The translations under genes were made by a program, and so were the position numbers. A stretch of DNA of 64,000 nucleotides from an uncultured Aquimarina sp. (GTDB taxonomy: Bacteria; Bacteroidota; Bacteroidia; Flavobacteriales; Flavobacteriaceae). The stretch spans positions 124,001-188,000 of the forward strand of contig CANMKK010000005.1 in assembly GCA_947498455.1 (NCBI GenBank), read 5' to 3'. Shown here piece by piece: positions 28,668 to 36,441 of this stretch (its first letter is position 1; every line of letters begins with the position of its first letter). A model generated the notes under the pieces. The model had not been told where the DNA came from and searched no databases. It worked only from the letters and a program-made list of their open reading frames with translations.

Positions 28668-30545
28668 TTAAAATTTCTTATCTATATCATCTACTGTTAA
28701 CGTGATGAATGTTACCTTATTATCTGGTGTTATTGTTGGTTCTGTACAAGCAAAAAGGCTGTTTACAATATGCTGTTGCTGTTCGGGTGCTAAATCCACT
28801 CCTGTTCTAACAGCCAAACTACCAGAGATAGATCGTGCTAAAAGATCTGTCAGCGAAAATCCACTATCAGGTACTTCTTGCTCTATATCACTTACTAATT
28901 TTTCTAATAATACAGAGACTTCACTTTCTGTGGTTACCGTAGGAATCCCGGAAATAGTTGCTTCTTCTCCGGAAATCATATCAAATACAAAACCAGTATT
29001 TTCTAATTGCTCCTTTACTGTTTTTAATAATTCTACCTCTTGCTTAGAAAATGATAGTTTTAACGGAAACAATAATTGCTGACTTACAGCACTCGCCATT
29101 GTTATATTACGCAGAACTTCCTCATATACTATTCGTTGATGTGCACGATGTTGATTAATAATTACCATACCGCTCTTGATCGTAGTGACAATATATTTAC
29201 GTCGTAATTGGTAGGTGGTGTTATGTTCTAATTCTGCATTCTCATCTCCCTTAAATAAGGATCCTGTAACCTCTACACTCTCAAACTCTACTGTAGAAAA
29301 ATTATCTGCTGTAGTTTTAGGAGTAGTATCTGCTGATTCCAATCCAACATATAAATTCTCCCAACTACCTGCTGATTCCTTTTTAAAATTCGTATAAGGA
29401 TTAGACGTATTAGTACCTGAACTTTTTCGTTTTTCTTCTTTAAACGGATTAAAGCTTCGATCTACCTCTATTGTAGGTACCTTTGCTGTTTTACTTTTAT
29501 ACTCATAGGGAGTATCCATAGATGAATCTCTATTAAAATCTAATACAGGAGCTACATTAAACTGTCCTAAGCTATGTTTTATCGTAGAACGTAGCATTGC
29601 ATACAGCGAATGTTCGTCATCAAACTTAATCTCAGTTTTAGTCGGATGAATATTAATATCAATTGTTTTAGGGTCTACCTGTAAGTATATAAAATAACTG
29701 GGATGTGTTTTTTCTTTTAGTAATCCTTCGAAAGCAGAACTAACGGCGTGATTCAGATATGCACTCTTAATAAATCGATCATTTACAAAAAAGAATTGCT
29801 CTCCTCGTGTTCTTTTGGCATATTCTGGCTTACCCACATAACCACTAATTTTCACCAAACCCGTTTCTTCTTCAACTGGCACCAATTTTTCATTGGTTTT
29901 TCCTCCAAAAACATGAACAATTCGTTGACGGCAATTAGATATCGGCAAACTAAAAACCTCACTTCCATTATGAAACATATCAAATCGAATATCAGTATGT
30001 ACCATAGCTACACGGTGAAACTCATCAATAATATGTCTTAGTTCTACAGTATTCGATTTTAAAAAATTTCTACGAGCAGGAATATTATAAAATAAGTTTT
30101 TTACACTAATAGAAGTTCCCTTAGGACTAACGCAAACTTCCTGAGAAGTAACTTCACTACCTTCAATTTTTATTTCTGTACCGACTTCATCATTTTCTAA
30201 TCTCGTTTTTAGCTCTACATGCGCAATTGCAGCAATAGAAGCCAATGCTTCCCCTCTAAATCCTTTGGTATTTATCTGAAAAAGGTCTTCTGCAGATTTT
30301 ATTTTTGACGTTGCATGACGTTCAAAACTCAGGCGAGCATCTGTAACACTCATACCACTACCATTGTCAATGACTTGGATAAGTGTCTTACCTGCTTCTT
30401 TTATGATTAATTTAATATGGGTCGCCTTAGCGTCTATTGCGTTTTCCAGTAATTCTTTAACAACAGAAGCGGGACGTTGCACCACTTCTCCTGCAGCAAT
30501 CTGGTTTGCTACATGATCTGGTAAAAGTTGGATGATATCTGACAT
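28668..30545 (-). CDS. mutL: DNA mismatch repair protein MutL
   Basis: The 625-residue protein has the GHKL ATPase motifs: VANQIAAGEVVQRPASVV, KELLENAIDA, IDNGSGM, RHATSKI and TKGFRGEALASI. A linker of low complexity (about 335-430) joins a C-terminal dimerisation domain. MutL couples MutS mismatch recognition to strand incision. The endonuclease motif DQHA(x)2E(x)4E of MutL proteins with nicking activity is changed here to NQHRAHQRIVYEE, and the CPHGRP motif near the C-terminus is absent (ACTEPTITPDN). The gene sits between the small membrane protein and the rhomboids. Confidence 0.94.
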   Translation of the reverse strand: MSDIIQLLPDHVANQIAAGEVVQRPASVVKELLENAIDAKATHIKLIIKEAGKTLIQVIDNGSGMSVTDARLSFERHATSKIKSAEDLFQINTKGFRGEALASIAAIAHVELKTRLENDEVGTEIKIEGSEVTSQEVCVSPKGTSISVKNLFYNIPARRNFLKSNTVELRHIIDEFHRVAMVHTDIRFDMFHNGSEVFSLPISNCRQRIVHVFGGKTNEKLVPVEEETGLVKISGYVGKPEYAKRTRGEQFFFVNDRFIKSAYLNHAVSSAFEGLLKEKTHPSYFIYLQVDPKTIDINIHPTKTEIKFDDEHSLYAMLRSTIKHSLGQFNVAPVLDFNRDSSMDTPYEYKSKTAKVPTIEVDRSFNPFKEEKRKSSGTNTSNPYTNFKKESAGSWENLYVGLESADTTPKTTADNFSTVEFESVEVTGSLFKGDENAELEHNTTYQLRRKYIVTTIKSGMVIINQHRAHQRIVYEEVLRNITMASAVSQQLLFPLKLSFSKQEVELLKTVKEQLENTGFVFDMISGEEATISGIPTVTTESEVSVLLEKLVSDIEQEVPDSGFSLTDLLARSISGSLAVRTGVDLAPEQQQHIVNSLFACTEPTITPDNKVTFITLTVDDIDKKF

Positions 30546-30839
30546 TTATTGTCGTGCAGTAAATATGGATAAATCAAAATCAATTATATACAAAAATAGA
30601 AATATCAATATAAATGCGATATAAATAATTCTTTTATTTATTACTCTGTTTCCTCTATTTCGGCTAGCTTTACGATCTTCTCCCCATTGAGCTCCAAAAT
30701 CTATAGCATTGGTAGTCTCGCGATATTTCGTAATTCTATTTTCAAAATCGTAGATATTACCTTCACTTTTCCCTTTATAATATCGGGGAGTATAATTATA
30801 TCTTCTATTTAATTTTCTTTTAGGGATACTTAATTTCAC
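30546..30839 (-). CDS. Small basic single-TM protein (often misnamed riboflavin synthase subunit beta)
   Basis: About 97 aa: a basic, soluble N-terminal half (KRKLNRRYNYTPRYYKGK, FGAQWGEDRKASRNRG) and one C-terminal membrane helix (IIYIAFILIFLFLYIIDFDL). I recall this family between mutL and ribH in Flavobacteriia, where databases sometimes call it riboflavin synthase subunit beta because of its neighbour; nothing in the sequence supports that activity. The start is placed at GTG 30839, which has an AAAGGAG six bases upstream; the longer TTG reading from 30869 would begin inside the -7 box at 30867-30874. Confidence 0.7.
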   Translation of the reverse strand: MKLSIPKRKLNRRYNYTPRYYKGKSEGNIYDFENRITKYRETTNAIDFGAQWGEDRKASRNRGNRVINKRIIYIAFILIFLFLYIIDFDLSIFTARQ

Positions 30840-30866
30840 GAGTGGCTCCTTTCTTTTTGTATTGTT

Positions 30867-30896
30867 CAAATATACTCAAAATGCCATGTAATCTAA
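30867..30896 (-). promoter_or_regulatory. Promoter of the mutL-rhomboid operon
   Basis: On the minus strand TATATTTG (30867-30874) matches the -7 consensus TAnnTTTG exactly. The triplet 19 bases upstream is TTA (30894-30896) instead of TTG. Predicted start of transcription is near 30860, giving a leader of about 20 bases to the GTG at 30839. Confidence 0.6.
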
Positions 30897-30947
30897 AGCT
30901 TTTAGCATTACAATAACATTGAGATATTAACATAACAAGTATGATGC

Positions 30948-31508
30948 CTAAAATACAAACTGTAAAAAAGAAAAATAAATTAGGTATACTAATCCAATTC
31001 CCAAAAGCTTAATTAATTCCTTTCTTTTTTCATAATATAGCCCAACAACAAAGACAATAGAACTTAAAAAGTAAGAAATGTAGCTTATGTATGTAGTATA
31101 TTTTGCGAAATCTATCCTCTGAATATTCTCTATAAAATATATATCAATAGGAATTTCTATTAATTGATTTTCTAGGTCAAATAACAGATAAACAAATTTT
31201 ACAACTTCAAATAATATTAATATAATTACCACCAATATCGAACCATAAATATATTCACTTTTTGTCAATATTTTTTTTGCATTCGCTGTAAACCAAACTA
31301 AACCTATTATTAATAACAAGAAAATTAATGCTATTATGGTGGTAGTTATATTACCAAAATGAAATACGGTCTTATAAAAACTTTCATCATTGTTAGCTAT
31401 TAAGTAATCATATATTATCTCTGTTTTAAAATAACCTACTACAAAAACTAGTATCGCATAAATTAAAACTGTTAACAATAAATCTCTATATTTAAAATCT
31501 TTCATCAT
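30948..31508 (-). CDS. Five-TM membrane protein of the peptide/M48/SpoIIM cassette
   Basis: The 186-residue protein has about five hydrophobic segments (near 10-27, 49-72, 84-108, 135-158 and 166-186) with short charged loops, a Yip1-like plan. I do not recognise the family. The start (two adjacent ATGs, 31508 or 31505) overlaps the stop of the SpoIIM-like gene, so translation is coupled. As the last gene of a putative peptide-processing operon it could be an immunity or export component; that is inference from position only. A separate promoter for the mutL operon lies downstream of its stop. Confidence 0.65.
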   Translation of the reverse strand: MMKDFKYRDLLLTVLIYAILVFVVGYFKTEIIYDYLIANNDESFYKTVFHFGNITTTIIALIFLLLIIGLVWFTANAKKILTKSEYIYGSILVVIILILFEVVKFVYLLFDLENQLIEIPIDIYFIENIQRIDFAKYTTYISYISYFLSSIVFVVGLYYEKRKELIKLLGIGLVYLIYFSFLQFVF

Positions 31509-32044
31509 AATATCACAAAATAAATAATAGTACTTTCTATCAATGCACTTATAAAAATTAGAATCGTTGGCACGATTAAACCCTTTGCTTTTGGGAAGTA
31601 AATTGTCTTGATTTTATCTTTTCCAATTATATCAGAGTAGAAATAAAAACCATTAAAGCTATAAGAACTAAATAATAATAAAGCATAAATTTCTGTAGGA
31701 GCATGTATTAAACTTAATATTTTAATTGAAGTATTCAATTCTTGATTAATTGATAGATTGAAGAGTAACACTCCTAATATAAAACCATTGTAAGTCAGAA
31801 CCAGTATAGCTAACACCCCTCCAGTAACAAAACTTAAAAAGCATAATATTAAAACACCAACCATAATATTGGTAAAAAAAATTTTAATGAAATAATCCAA
31901 AAAAGAGAGGTCTTGACCAAAATCAGATGAGTTTCCACTACTAATTTCCAACAAGACACTATTTTCATTTGAAGCAAGCCCAAGGAAAATCCCAAAAAAG
32001 AAACACAATAATGTTACAGTTTTATAAGCATCAATTGTTTTCAT
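31505..32044 (-). CDS. SpoIIM/DUF95-family membrane protein
   Basis: The 179-residue protein has about five hydrophobic segments and the SpoIIM family pattern: FFTNIMVGVLILCFLSFVTGG (Asn59), LTYNGFILGVLLF (Asn86-Gly87) and LSLIHAPTEIYALLLFSS (His114, Glu118), matching the conserved N, NG..lG and H(G)..E positions of PF01944. Besides stage II sporulation protein M, DUF95 proteins are a hallmark of circular-bacteriocin gene clusters, where they are needed for maturation or secretion. It overlaps the M48 gene by 14 bases and the next gene by 4. No spore former is involved here, so a peptide-maturation role is the most interesting option. Confidence 0.75.
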   Translation of the reverse strand: MKTIDAYKTVTLLCFFFGIFLGLASNENSVLLEISSGNSSDFGQDLSFLDYFIKIFFTNIMVGVLILCFLSFVTGGVLAILVLTYNGFILGVLLFNLSINQELNTSIKILSLIHAPTEIYALLLFSSYSFNGFYFYSDIIGKDKIKTIYFPKAKGLIVPTILIFISALIESTIIYFVIL

Positions 32045-32867
32045 GTATGTTTTTAATTCTTTGAGATAACGTAGGATGTGTTATCGATTTTTTTTCTAAA
32101 CGTCCGTTTTTATATTCATTAAGCCTGATCAAAGCATTTTCATAACTCTTACTCCCAACCACTGAAACTGCATATAAATCCGCTTGATACTCCATTCTTT
32201 TTTGAAAAGCTAAAGAATAATACATCAATAATCCATATAAGAATCCATTTAATCCAACCAAAACAACTTCATAAACATACTCTTCAAAAAAATACTCAGA
32301 AAGGACAGATAGTATCGCTGCAAGAAAAGAAATAATAAGTGTGTAAAAATATATTTTTAATAAATGATGATATTTATGATGTCCTAATTCGTGAAACAAA
32401 ATACTTTTTAGATCATCTTCTCCCAAATTTTCTTTCAAATCTCTCCCTATAATTATGACCTTACCATATCCAGTAACCCCCATTGCAAAGGCATTGCTAA
32501 TTTTAGATATAAAAACCTTTACACTACTCCCTCCATGCCTTTTAAAAACATTTTCTAACCCATCATCTCTTTCTCCTTTATGCAATAAAGCATAAAAAAT
32601 TGGTTTAAAAACAAAGTTAAAAGTAGGGATTACACTAAACATTAACGTTTGAAAAATAATATAAAAAATTAACGATGAACTATCAATATAATAAGATATA
32701 GAAGAAATAATACTGCAACAAAAGCAAACAAACAACCAACTAATCAAAACAATATGTTTAGAATCAACTAACATCTTTCTTTTAAAAAAATACCAGTAAG
32801 AATACCAAAAAATGTGAAGTGTGGTAATAACTGTATTTACCGTTAATAAAACTATAAAAAGATTCAT
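32031..32867 (-). CDS. M48-family membrane metallopeptidase
   Basis: The 278-residue protein has two to three N-terminal membrane segments (about 3-27, 38-58, 65-92), a catalytic zinc motif HELGH (His159, Glu160, His163), two further membrane segments, and the third-ligand motif RMEYQAD (Glu226, with Asp230). NAFAMG (residues 125-130) and the HPTLSQRI near the C-terminus are also typical of HtpX/Ste24-like M48 peptidases. These cleave membrane or membrane-associated proteins and peptides. It overlaps the SpoIIM-like gene and lies 139 bases after the Gly-rich peptide gene, so that peptide is a candidate substrate. Confidence 0.85.
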   Translation of the reverse strand: MNLFIVLLTVNTVITTLHIFWYSYWYFFKRKMLVDSKHIVLISWLFVCFCCSIISSISYYIDSSSLIFYIIFQTLMFSVIPTFNFVFKPIFYALLHKGERDDGLENVFKRHGGSSVKVFISKISNAFAMGVTGYGKVIIIGRDLKENLGEDDLKSILFHELGHHKYHHLLKIYFYTLIISFLAAILSVLSEYFFEEYVYEVVLVGLNGFLYGLLMYYSLAFQKRMEYQADLYAVSVVGSKSYENALIRLNEYKNGRLEKKSITHPTLSQRIKNIHENN

Positions 32868-32965
32868 TAATTTTTGAATTTTAATAATCTAAAAAAATCA
32901 TTCTTAAAAGCTATCTTAGAAATTAATCTTTTTAAATCTAAATAAAACAATATAAATGGATTACA

Positions 32966-33000
32966 AAACAAGACCCTTTTCATAAAAAAGGGTCTTGTTT
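32966..33000 (-). terminator. Hairpin between the peptide gene and the M48 gene
   Basis: Fifteen-bp perfect arms (32966-32980 and 32986-33000) with a 5-base loop, beginning 6 bases after the peptide stop codon. On the minus strand the stem ends in TTTT. It could act as a partial terminator that gives more peptide transcript than downstream transcript, as in many bacteriocin operons. Confidence 0.72.
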
Positions 33001-33006
33001 GAACGC

Positions 33007-33297
33007 TTACAATGCCCCGAACAATGCTCCTACTCCTGCACCAATTGGACCTCCTAAGGATCCTAGTCCAGCTCCAATTTCAGCTCCATTATAAGCAGCA
33101 ACTATAGCTGCTGCTCCAAATGTAGCACCTGCTCTACCGGCCAGATCAACTTGTCCGGGTTGGCCATCAACACCACGGGCTATTGCCGTGGCTACTCCCC
33201 ATCCTATATCTACCTGAGTATTTGTTTTTTTTACAGAAGCACCAATAACAAATAGTAAAAAGACACCAAATGAAAATCTTAAAATTGATTTTTTCAT
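33007..33297 (-). CDS. Small secreted Gly-rich hydrophobic peptide, bacteriocin-like precursor candidate
   Basis: The 96-residue product has a signal-like N-terminus (MKKSILRFSFGVFLLFVIGA), a short polar stretch, and a very Gly/Ala-rich C-terminal half with repeated GxxxG spacing (GAEIGAGLG, GGPIGAGVGALFGAL). There is no Cys and no double-glycine leader. The start is ATG 33297; a longer in-frame reading to 33405 runs back through repeated intergenic sequence. Downstream are a terminator-like hairpin and M48, SpoIIM and 5-TM genes. It could be a bacteriocin precursor, or a glycine-zipper envelope peptide. I know no exact match. Confidence 0.65.
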   Translation of the reverse strand: MKKSILRFSFGVFLLFVIGASVKKTNTQVDIGWGVATAIARGVDGQPGQVDLAGRAGATFGAAAIVAAYNGAEIGAGLGSLGGPIGAGVGALFGAL

Positions 33298-33309
33298 AAA
33301 ATAAAATAA

Positions 33310-33530
33310 TTTTTGATTATAAAAATCCCAACTAACGTTTAGGGTTGTACGCTTATTATAATATAATAAGACCACAAACTTAAAAAAGCACTCTATAACA
33401 TCCATACAGATTTCTGTATCACGAAGAAAAAAACAGAATTTTAAAAAAATAAATTAATCATAATCAATGAATTACACTCAAAAAAAAAAAAAAAAAATAT
33501 GTTTTTCTTTGAACTTAGAATTTAACATCC
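33310..33530. repeat. Imperfect direct repeat, left copy (contains decayed ribH 3' end)
   Basis: Aligns over its length with 33711-33894: the first 70 bases are nearly identical (GATTATAAAAATCCCA, ACGCTTATTATAATAT), then the left copy has about 25 extra bases, then CATACAGATTTCTGTAT and ACGAAGAAAAA are shared. Its last 20 bases resemble the final codons of ribH but with stop codons. It also contains an A18 run (33480-33497), against A8 in the right copy. Confidence 0.85.
33375..33382 (-). promoter_or_regulatory. Candidate -7 box for the Gly-rich peptide gene
   Basis: TAAGTTTG on the minus strand matches TAnnTTTG. The triplet 19 bases upstream is TGG, not TTG, so the match is partial. Predicted leader to the ATG at 33297 is about 70 bases. 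The box lies inside the left direct repeat. Confidence 0.4.
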
Positions 33531-33710
33531 TAAAAAACTTTAAAATCCTTTTAAAAATGGAATGGAATACTAAATTATATGAAATTATCTTTTTTATATC
33601 AAGTGAGGCTTTTCAGGTTTTAGAAACCCGAAAGGTATTGACTCTCAGTATACTGCAAATTGAAATCTGATTTCAACCAGGATTTTAATGTACACTTTTG
33701 AATACTAATG

Positions 33711-33894
33711 TTTTTGATTATAAAAATCCCACTTAACGTTTAGGATTGTACGCTTATTATAATATTATAAGGCCACAAAAATATACATACAGATTTCTGT
33801 ATTACGAAGAAAAATAGGATTAAAAAAAATCACTTATAATCAATACATTATATTCAAAAAAAACTGTTTTTTTTGAACTTAAAACCTAGCATCC
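33711..33894. repeat. Imperfect direct repeat, right copy (natural ribH 3' end)
   Basis: Partner of 33310-33530. It contains the true stop and last five codons of ribH (33879-33894) and its downstream flank, so it is probably the original copy and the left one the duplicate. Confidence 0.85.
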
Positions 33895-34376
33895 TTACGT
33901 AATTGCGCCATCTTAATAGCAGCGATAGCAGCCTCGGTTCCTTTATTACCATGTTTGCCTCCGGAACGATCTATAGATTGCTGCATTGTATTATCAGTCA
34001 ATACACAAAAAATCACTGGAATATCATTTTGTATATTAAGATCTTTAATCCCTTGTGTAACTCCTTCGCATACAAAATCAAAATGCTTTGTTTCTCCTTG
34101 TATCACACTACCGATGGCAATAACTCCATCTAGCATGTCATAGGATTCTTGCATTTTTTTGCAGCCATATATCAACTCAAAACTTCCTGGAACATTCCAA
34201 CGAACGATATTTTCTTTCATCGCTCCACAATCTATCAAAGCATCAAATGCGCCCTGAAAAAGACCCTCGGTAATCATTTCATTCCATTCTGAAACAACAA
34301 TCCCAAACCGAAAATCTTTCGCGTTTGGGATTGTAGCTTTATCGTATTGTGATAAATTTTTATTTTCTGTAGCCAT
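33879..34376 (-). CDS. ribH: 6,7-dimethyl-8-ribityllumazine synthase
   Basis: The 165-residue protein has the lumazine synthase signatures: FGIVVSEWN, VPGSFELIYGCKKM, IAIGSVIQGETKHFDFVCEGVTQGI and DNTMQQSIDRSGGKHGNKGTEAA. It condenses 5-amino-6-ribitylaminouracil with 3,4-dihydroxy-2-butanone 4-phosphate, the step before riboflavin synthase, in cytoplasmic shells. It lies downstream of the TPR protein gene on the same strand. Its 3' end is duplicated in decayed form about 360 bases away, next to the accessory cassette. Confidence 0.95.
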   Translation of the reverse strand: MATENKNLSQYDKATIPNAKDFRFGIVVSEWNEMITEGLFQGAFDALIDCGAMKENIVRWNVPGSFELIYGCKKMQESYDMLDGVIAIGSVIQGETKHFDFVCEGVTQGIKDLNIQNDIPVIFCVLTDNTMQQSIDRSGGKHGNKGTEAAIAAIKMAQLRKDARF

Positions 34377-34383
34377 ATTTAAA

Positions 34384-34414
34384 ATTCAGAATTCAGAATT
34401 CAGAATTCTGAATT
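34384..34414. repeat. Short tandem/palindromic repeat between the TPR gene and ribH
   Basis: Three tandem units of ATTCAGA (34384-34404) run into an 18-bp perfect palindrome centred on GAATTC (34397-34414). It lies in the 49-base gap between the two genes and can form a hairpin. Confidence 0.8.
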
Positions 34415-34425
34415 TATTATTCAAA

Positions 34426-35199
34426 CTATTTCTGCATTCCTTGAGCTCTTCCTAAATGTACGTCCGCTTGATTCGCTTCTGCACTTTTAGAAAATTCTTC
34501 TTTTATTCTTTCTAAATACGTAATTGCAATTTGAGGTTTATCTAATGATATTGCAGTAATAGCTGATTTTAATAAGAATTTTGGTGTGGTGAAATCATTA
34601 TTCTTAGCTTTTGCAGCTTGCTCATAATACTTCAATGCTTGATCCGGCTGATCTAATTGCATAAAAGCATCTCCAATACCTCCTAAAGCGAGAGGGGCTA
34701 ACATCTGATCATCACTCTTAAAATCATCAAGATAGTCGATTGCTTCTTGGTATTTTTTAGTGTTTAGGTACGAAAAACCTGCATAATACTTGGCAAGATT
34801 AGCTGCTTTAGTACCTCCATAATTTTCTATTATTTCTAAAAAACCATACTTACCTTCTCCTCCATTAAGTGCTAACGTGTATAATGAATCACGAACGGTA
34901 CTATTACCATTCACAGCATTATCAAAATACTCCTGTGCTTTAAATATTTCATTAGAAGCTTCTATTTCTTTCGGCTCCTGAATATATTTCTGATATCCTA
35001 ACCACCCTAAAATGACTATAGCAACAGCTCCAACAATAATAAATATGTATTTCTGATTGGCAGCAACCCATTCTTCCGTTTTGGAAGCTCCTTCATCTAA
35101 GGTATTAAATACTTCAGCAGTTGTAGAATTGTCTTCTAATACTTCTACCTCTTCTTCTTTATTCTTCGGTTTGTATCCTCGTTTCTTATAAGTGGCCAT
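34426..35199 (-). CDS. Tetratricopeptide-repeat protein with one membrane anchor
   Basis: The 257-residue protein has a basic, acidic-patched N-terminus (YKKRGYKPKNKEEEVEVLED), one membrane helix (YIFIIVGAVAIVILGWLGYQKY, about 50-71) and TPR-like helices in the rest (APLALGGIGDAFMQLDQPDQALKYYEQAAKA). The plan resembles YfgM-like proteins, which help at the periplasmic side of the Sec machinery. I recall this gene between recF and ribH in Flavobacteriia. It is divergent from recF. Role here is not proven. Confidence 0.82.
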   Translation of the reverse strand: MATYKKRGYKPKNKEEEVEVLEDNSTTAEVFNTLDEGASKTEEWVAANQKYIFIIVGAVAIVILGWLGYQKYIQEPKEIEASNEIFKAQEYFDNAVNGNSTVRDSLYTLALNGGEGKYGFLEIIENYGGTKAANLAKYYAGFSYLNTKKYQEAIDYLDDFKSDDQMLAPLALGGIGDAFMQLDQPDQALKYYEQAAKAKNNDFTTPKFLLKSAITAISLDKPQIAITYLERIKEEFSKSAEANQADVHLGRAQGMQK

Positions 35200-35219
35200 A
35201 AGTTAAATTTAATGAACGG

Positions 35220-35227
35220 CAAAAATA
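35220..35227 (-). promoter_or_regulatory. Candidate -7 box for the TPR-ribH unit
   Basis: TATTTTTG on the minus strand fits TAnnTTTG, 20 bases upstream of the ATG at 35199. No TTG is found 19 bases further upstream (TTT there), so only the -7 element is supported. Confidence 0.45.
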
Positions 35228-35335
35228 AAATATTTATTCATAATTAAAAGCGAAAATATTTGTTATTTTTCAATAATTTGCACTTCTTTTATAAGAATTC
35301 CTTTGAAAATATGAGTTCTTGATGATCAGATATTT

Positions 35336-36418
35336 ATGATTCTAAAATCCATTTCGTTAATCAATTATAAAAATTTCGAGTCCATTAATTTCGACTTTGA
35401 TGATAAAATAAATTGTATTGTTGGCAATAATGGAGTGGGAAAAACTAATATTCTGGATGCCATTTATCATTTATCTTTTGGGAAAAGTTATTTTAACCCA
35501 ATTACAAGTCAAAATATAAAACATACTACTGATTTCTTTGTAGTTGATGGATGCTATCAAAAGAATGATCGAGATGAAAAAGTTATTGTAAGTGCTAAAA
35601 GAGGGCAAAAAAAGGTGATTAAGCGTAATGGAAAATCCTATGATACTTTTAGTGAACATATCGGTTTTCTTCCTTTAGTTATTATATCTCCTGCAGATCG
35701 AGACTTAATTACCAATGGAAGTGATACCAGACGTAAGTTTATTGATGGTGTTATATCTCAGAGTGATCAGGAATACCTATCTACTTTATTGAAATATTCT
35801 AAAATTATATCTCAGCGTAACTCTTTGCTTAAGTATTTTGCAGCCAATAATACTTTTGATCCAACGACACTAGAGATATATAATCAGCAACTTCATGAAT
35901 TTGGTACGATAATATACCAAAAGAGAGCAGCCTTTTTAGAAACGTTTATTCCTATTTTTATAAAACGTTATGCTGCTATTAGTTCCGGAAACGAAACTGT
36001 TTCACTATCATACCAAAGTAAATTATCTGATACTGACCTATTATCGCTCTTAGAATTAAATTTAGGAAAAGATAGAATGCTTCAATATACAAGTGTTGGA
36101 GTACATAAAGATGACTTATCTTTTGACATTGATGAACATCCTATTAAAAAATTCGGTAGTCAAGGTCAACAAAAATCATTTTTAATAGCATTAAAACTTG
36201 CACAATTTGATTTTATCAAGAAGCGGAGTAATGTAAATCCTTTACTACTGCTAGATGATATTTTTGATAAACTTGATGAAAAGCGTGTAGAACATATCAT
36301 AAAACTAGTAGATGATCAGAATTTCGGACAACTCTTTATAAGCGATACTCATGCCGATCGTACTGAGAGTGTGGTAAAAAAAATATCTCAATCTTATAAA
36401 ATTATTAAACTTGAGTAG
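35336..36418 (+). CDS. recF: DNA replication and repair protein RecF
   Basis: The 360-residue protein starts [19 protein letters not shown] and has Walker [10 protein letters not shown] (about residues 30-38), the signature-like region [20 protein letters not shown] and Walker [16 protein letters not shown]. This is the SMC-like ATPase RecF that helps load RecA at gaps with RecO and RecR. The length is normal for the family. It is divergent from the TPR gene. The gene neighbourhood recF-TPR-ribH supports the call. Confidence 0.96.
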   Translation: MILKSISLINYKNFESINFDFDDKINCIVGNNGVGKTNILDAIYHLSFGKSYFNPITSQNIKHTTDFFVVDGCYQKNDRDEKVIVSAKRGQKKVIKRNGKSYDTFSEHIGFLPLVIISPADRDLITNGSDTRRKFIDGVISQSDQEYLSTLLKYSKIISQRNSLLKYFAANNTFDPTTLEIYNQQLHEFGTIIYQKRAAFLETFIPIFIKRYAAISSGNETVSLSYQSKLSDTDLLSLLELNLGKDRMLQYTSVGVHKDDLSFDIDEHPIKKFGSQGQQKSFLIALKLAQFDFIKKRSNVNPLLLLDDIFDKLDEKRVEHIIKLVDDQNFGQLFISDTHADRTESVVKKISQSYKIIKLE

Positions 36419-36441
36419 TTTAATATACAAACACAGAAAAC

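Larger units (their letters stand above)
33298..33878. other. Gene-free interval built from two repeat copies and a spacer
   Basis: Between the peptide gene and ribH the DNA is left repeat (33310-33530), a 180-base spacer, and right repeat (33711-33894, running into ribH). The spacer holds an imperfect 12-bp hairpin at 33609-33635 (CTTTTCAGGTTT against AAACCCGAAAGG), similar in core to the dispersed palindrome. No credible ORF is seen. Confidence 0.7.

Noticed and set aside
28702..29082. 126-aa + strand ORF opposite mutL
   Set aside because: Antisense shadow of the MutL C-terminal domain, which is clearly real.
30948..33297. SpoIIM-like gene as evidence of sporulation
   Set aside because: No other sporulation gene is present and the organism is a Bacteroidota; DUF95 occurs in other contexts including bacteriocin loci.
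33480..33497. A18 homopolymer as a phase-variation switch
   Set aside because: It is not inside or close before a credible gene in the right place; the right repeat copy simply has A8. It may also be a sequencing-length artefact.
33467..33670. 67-aa ORF on + in the repeat region
   Set aside because: It covers the A18 run (poly-Lys) and decayed repeat sequence, has no recognisable features and no promoter.
33310..33894. Direct repeats as insertion-sequence ends or integrase att sites
   Set aside because: No transposase or integrase gene, no terminal inverted repeats and no tRNA gene nearby; the copies are too long and diverged for a target-site duplication.
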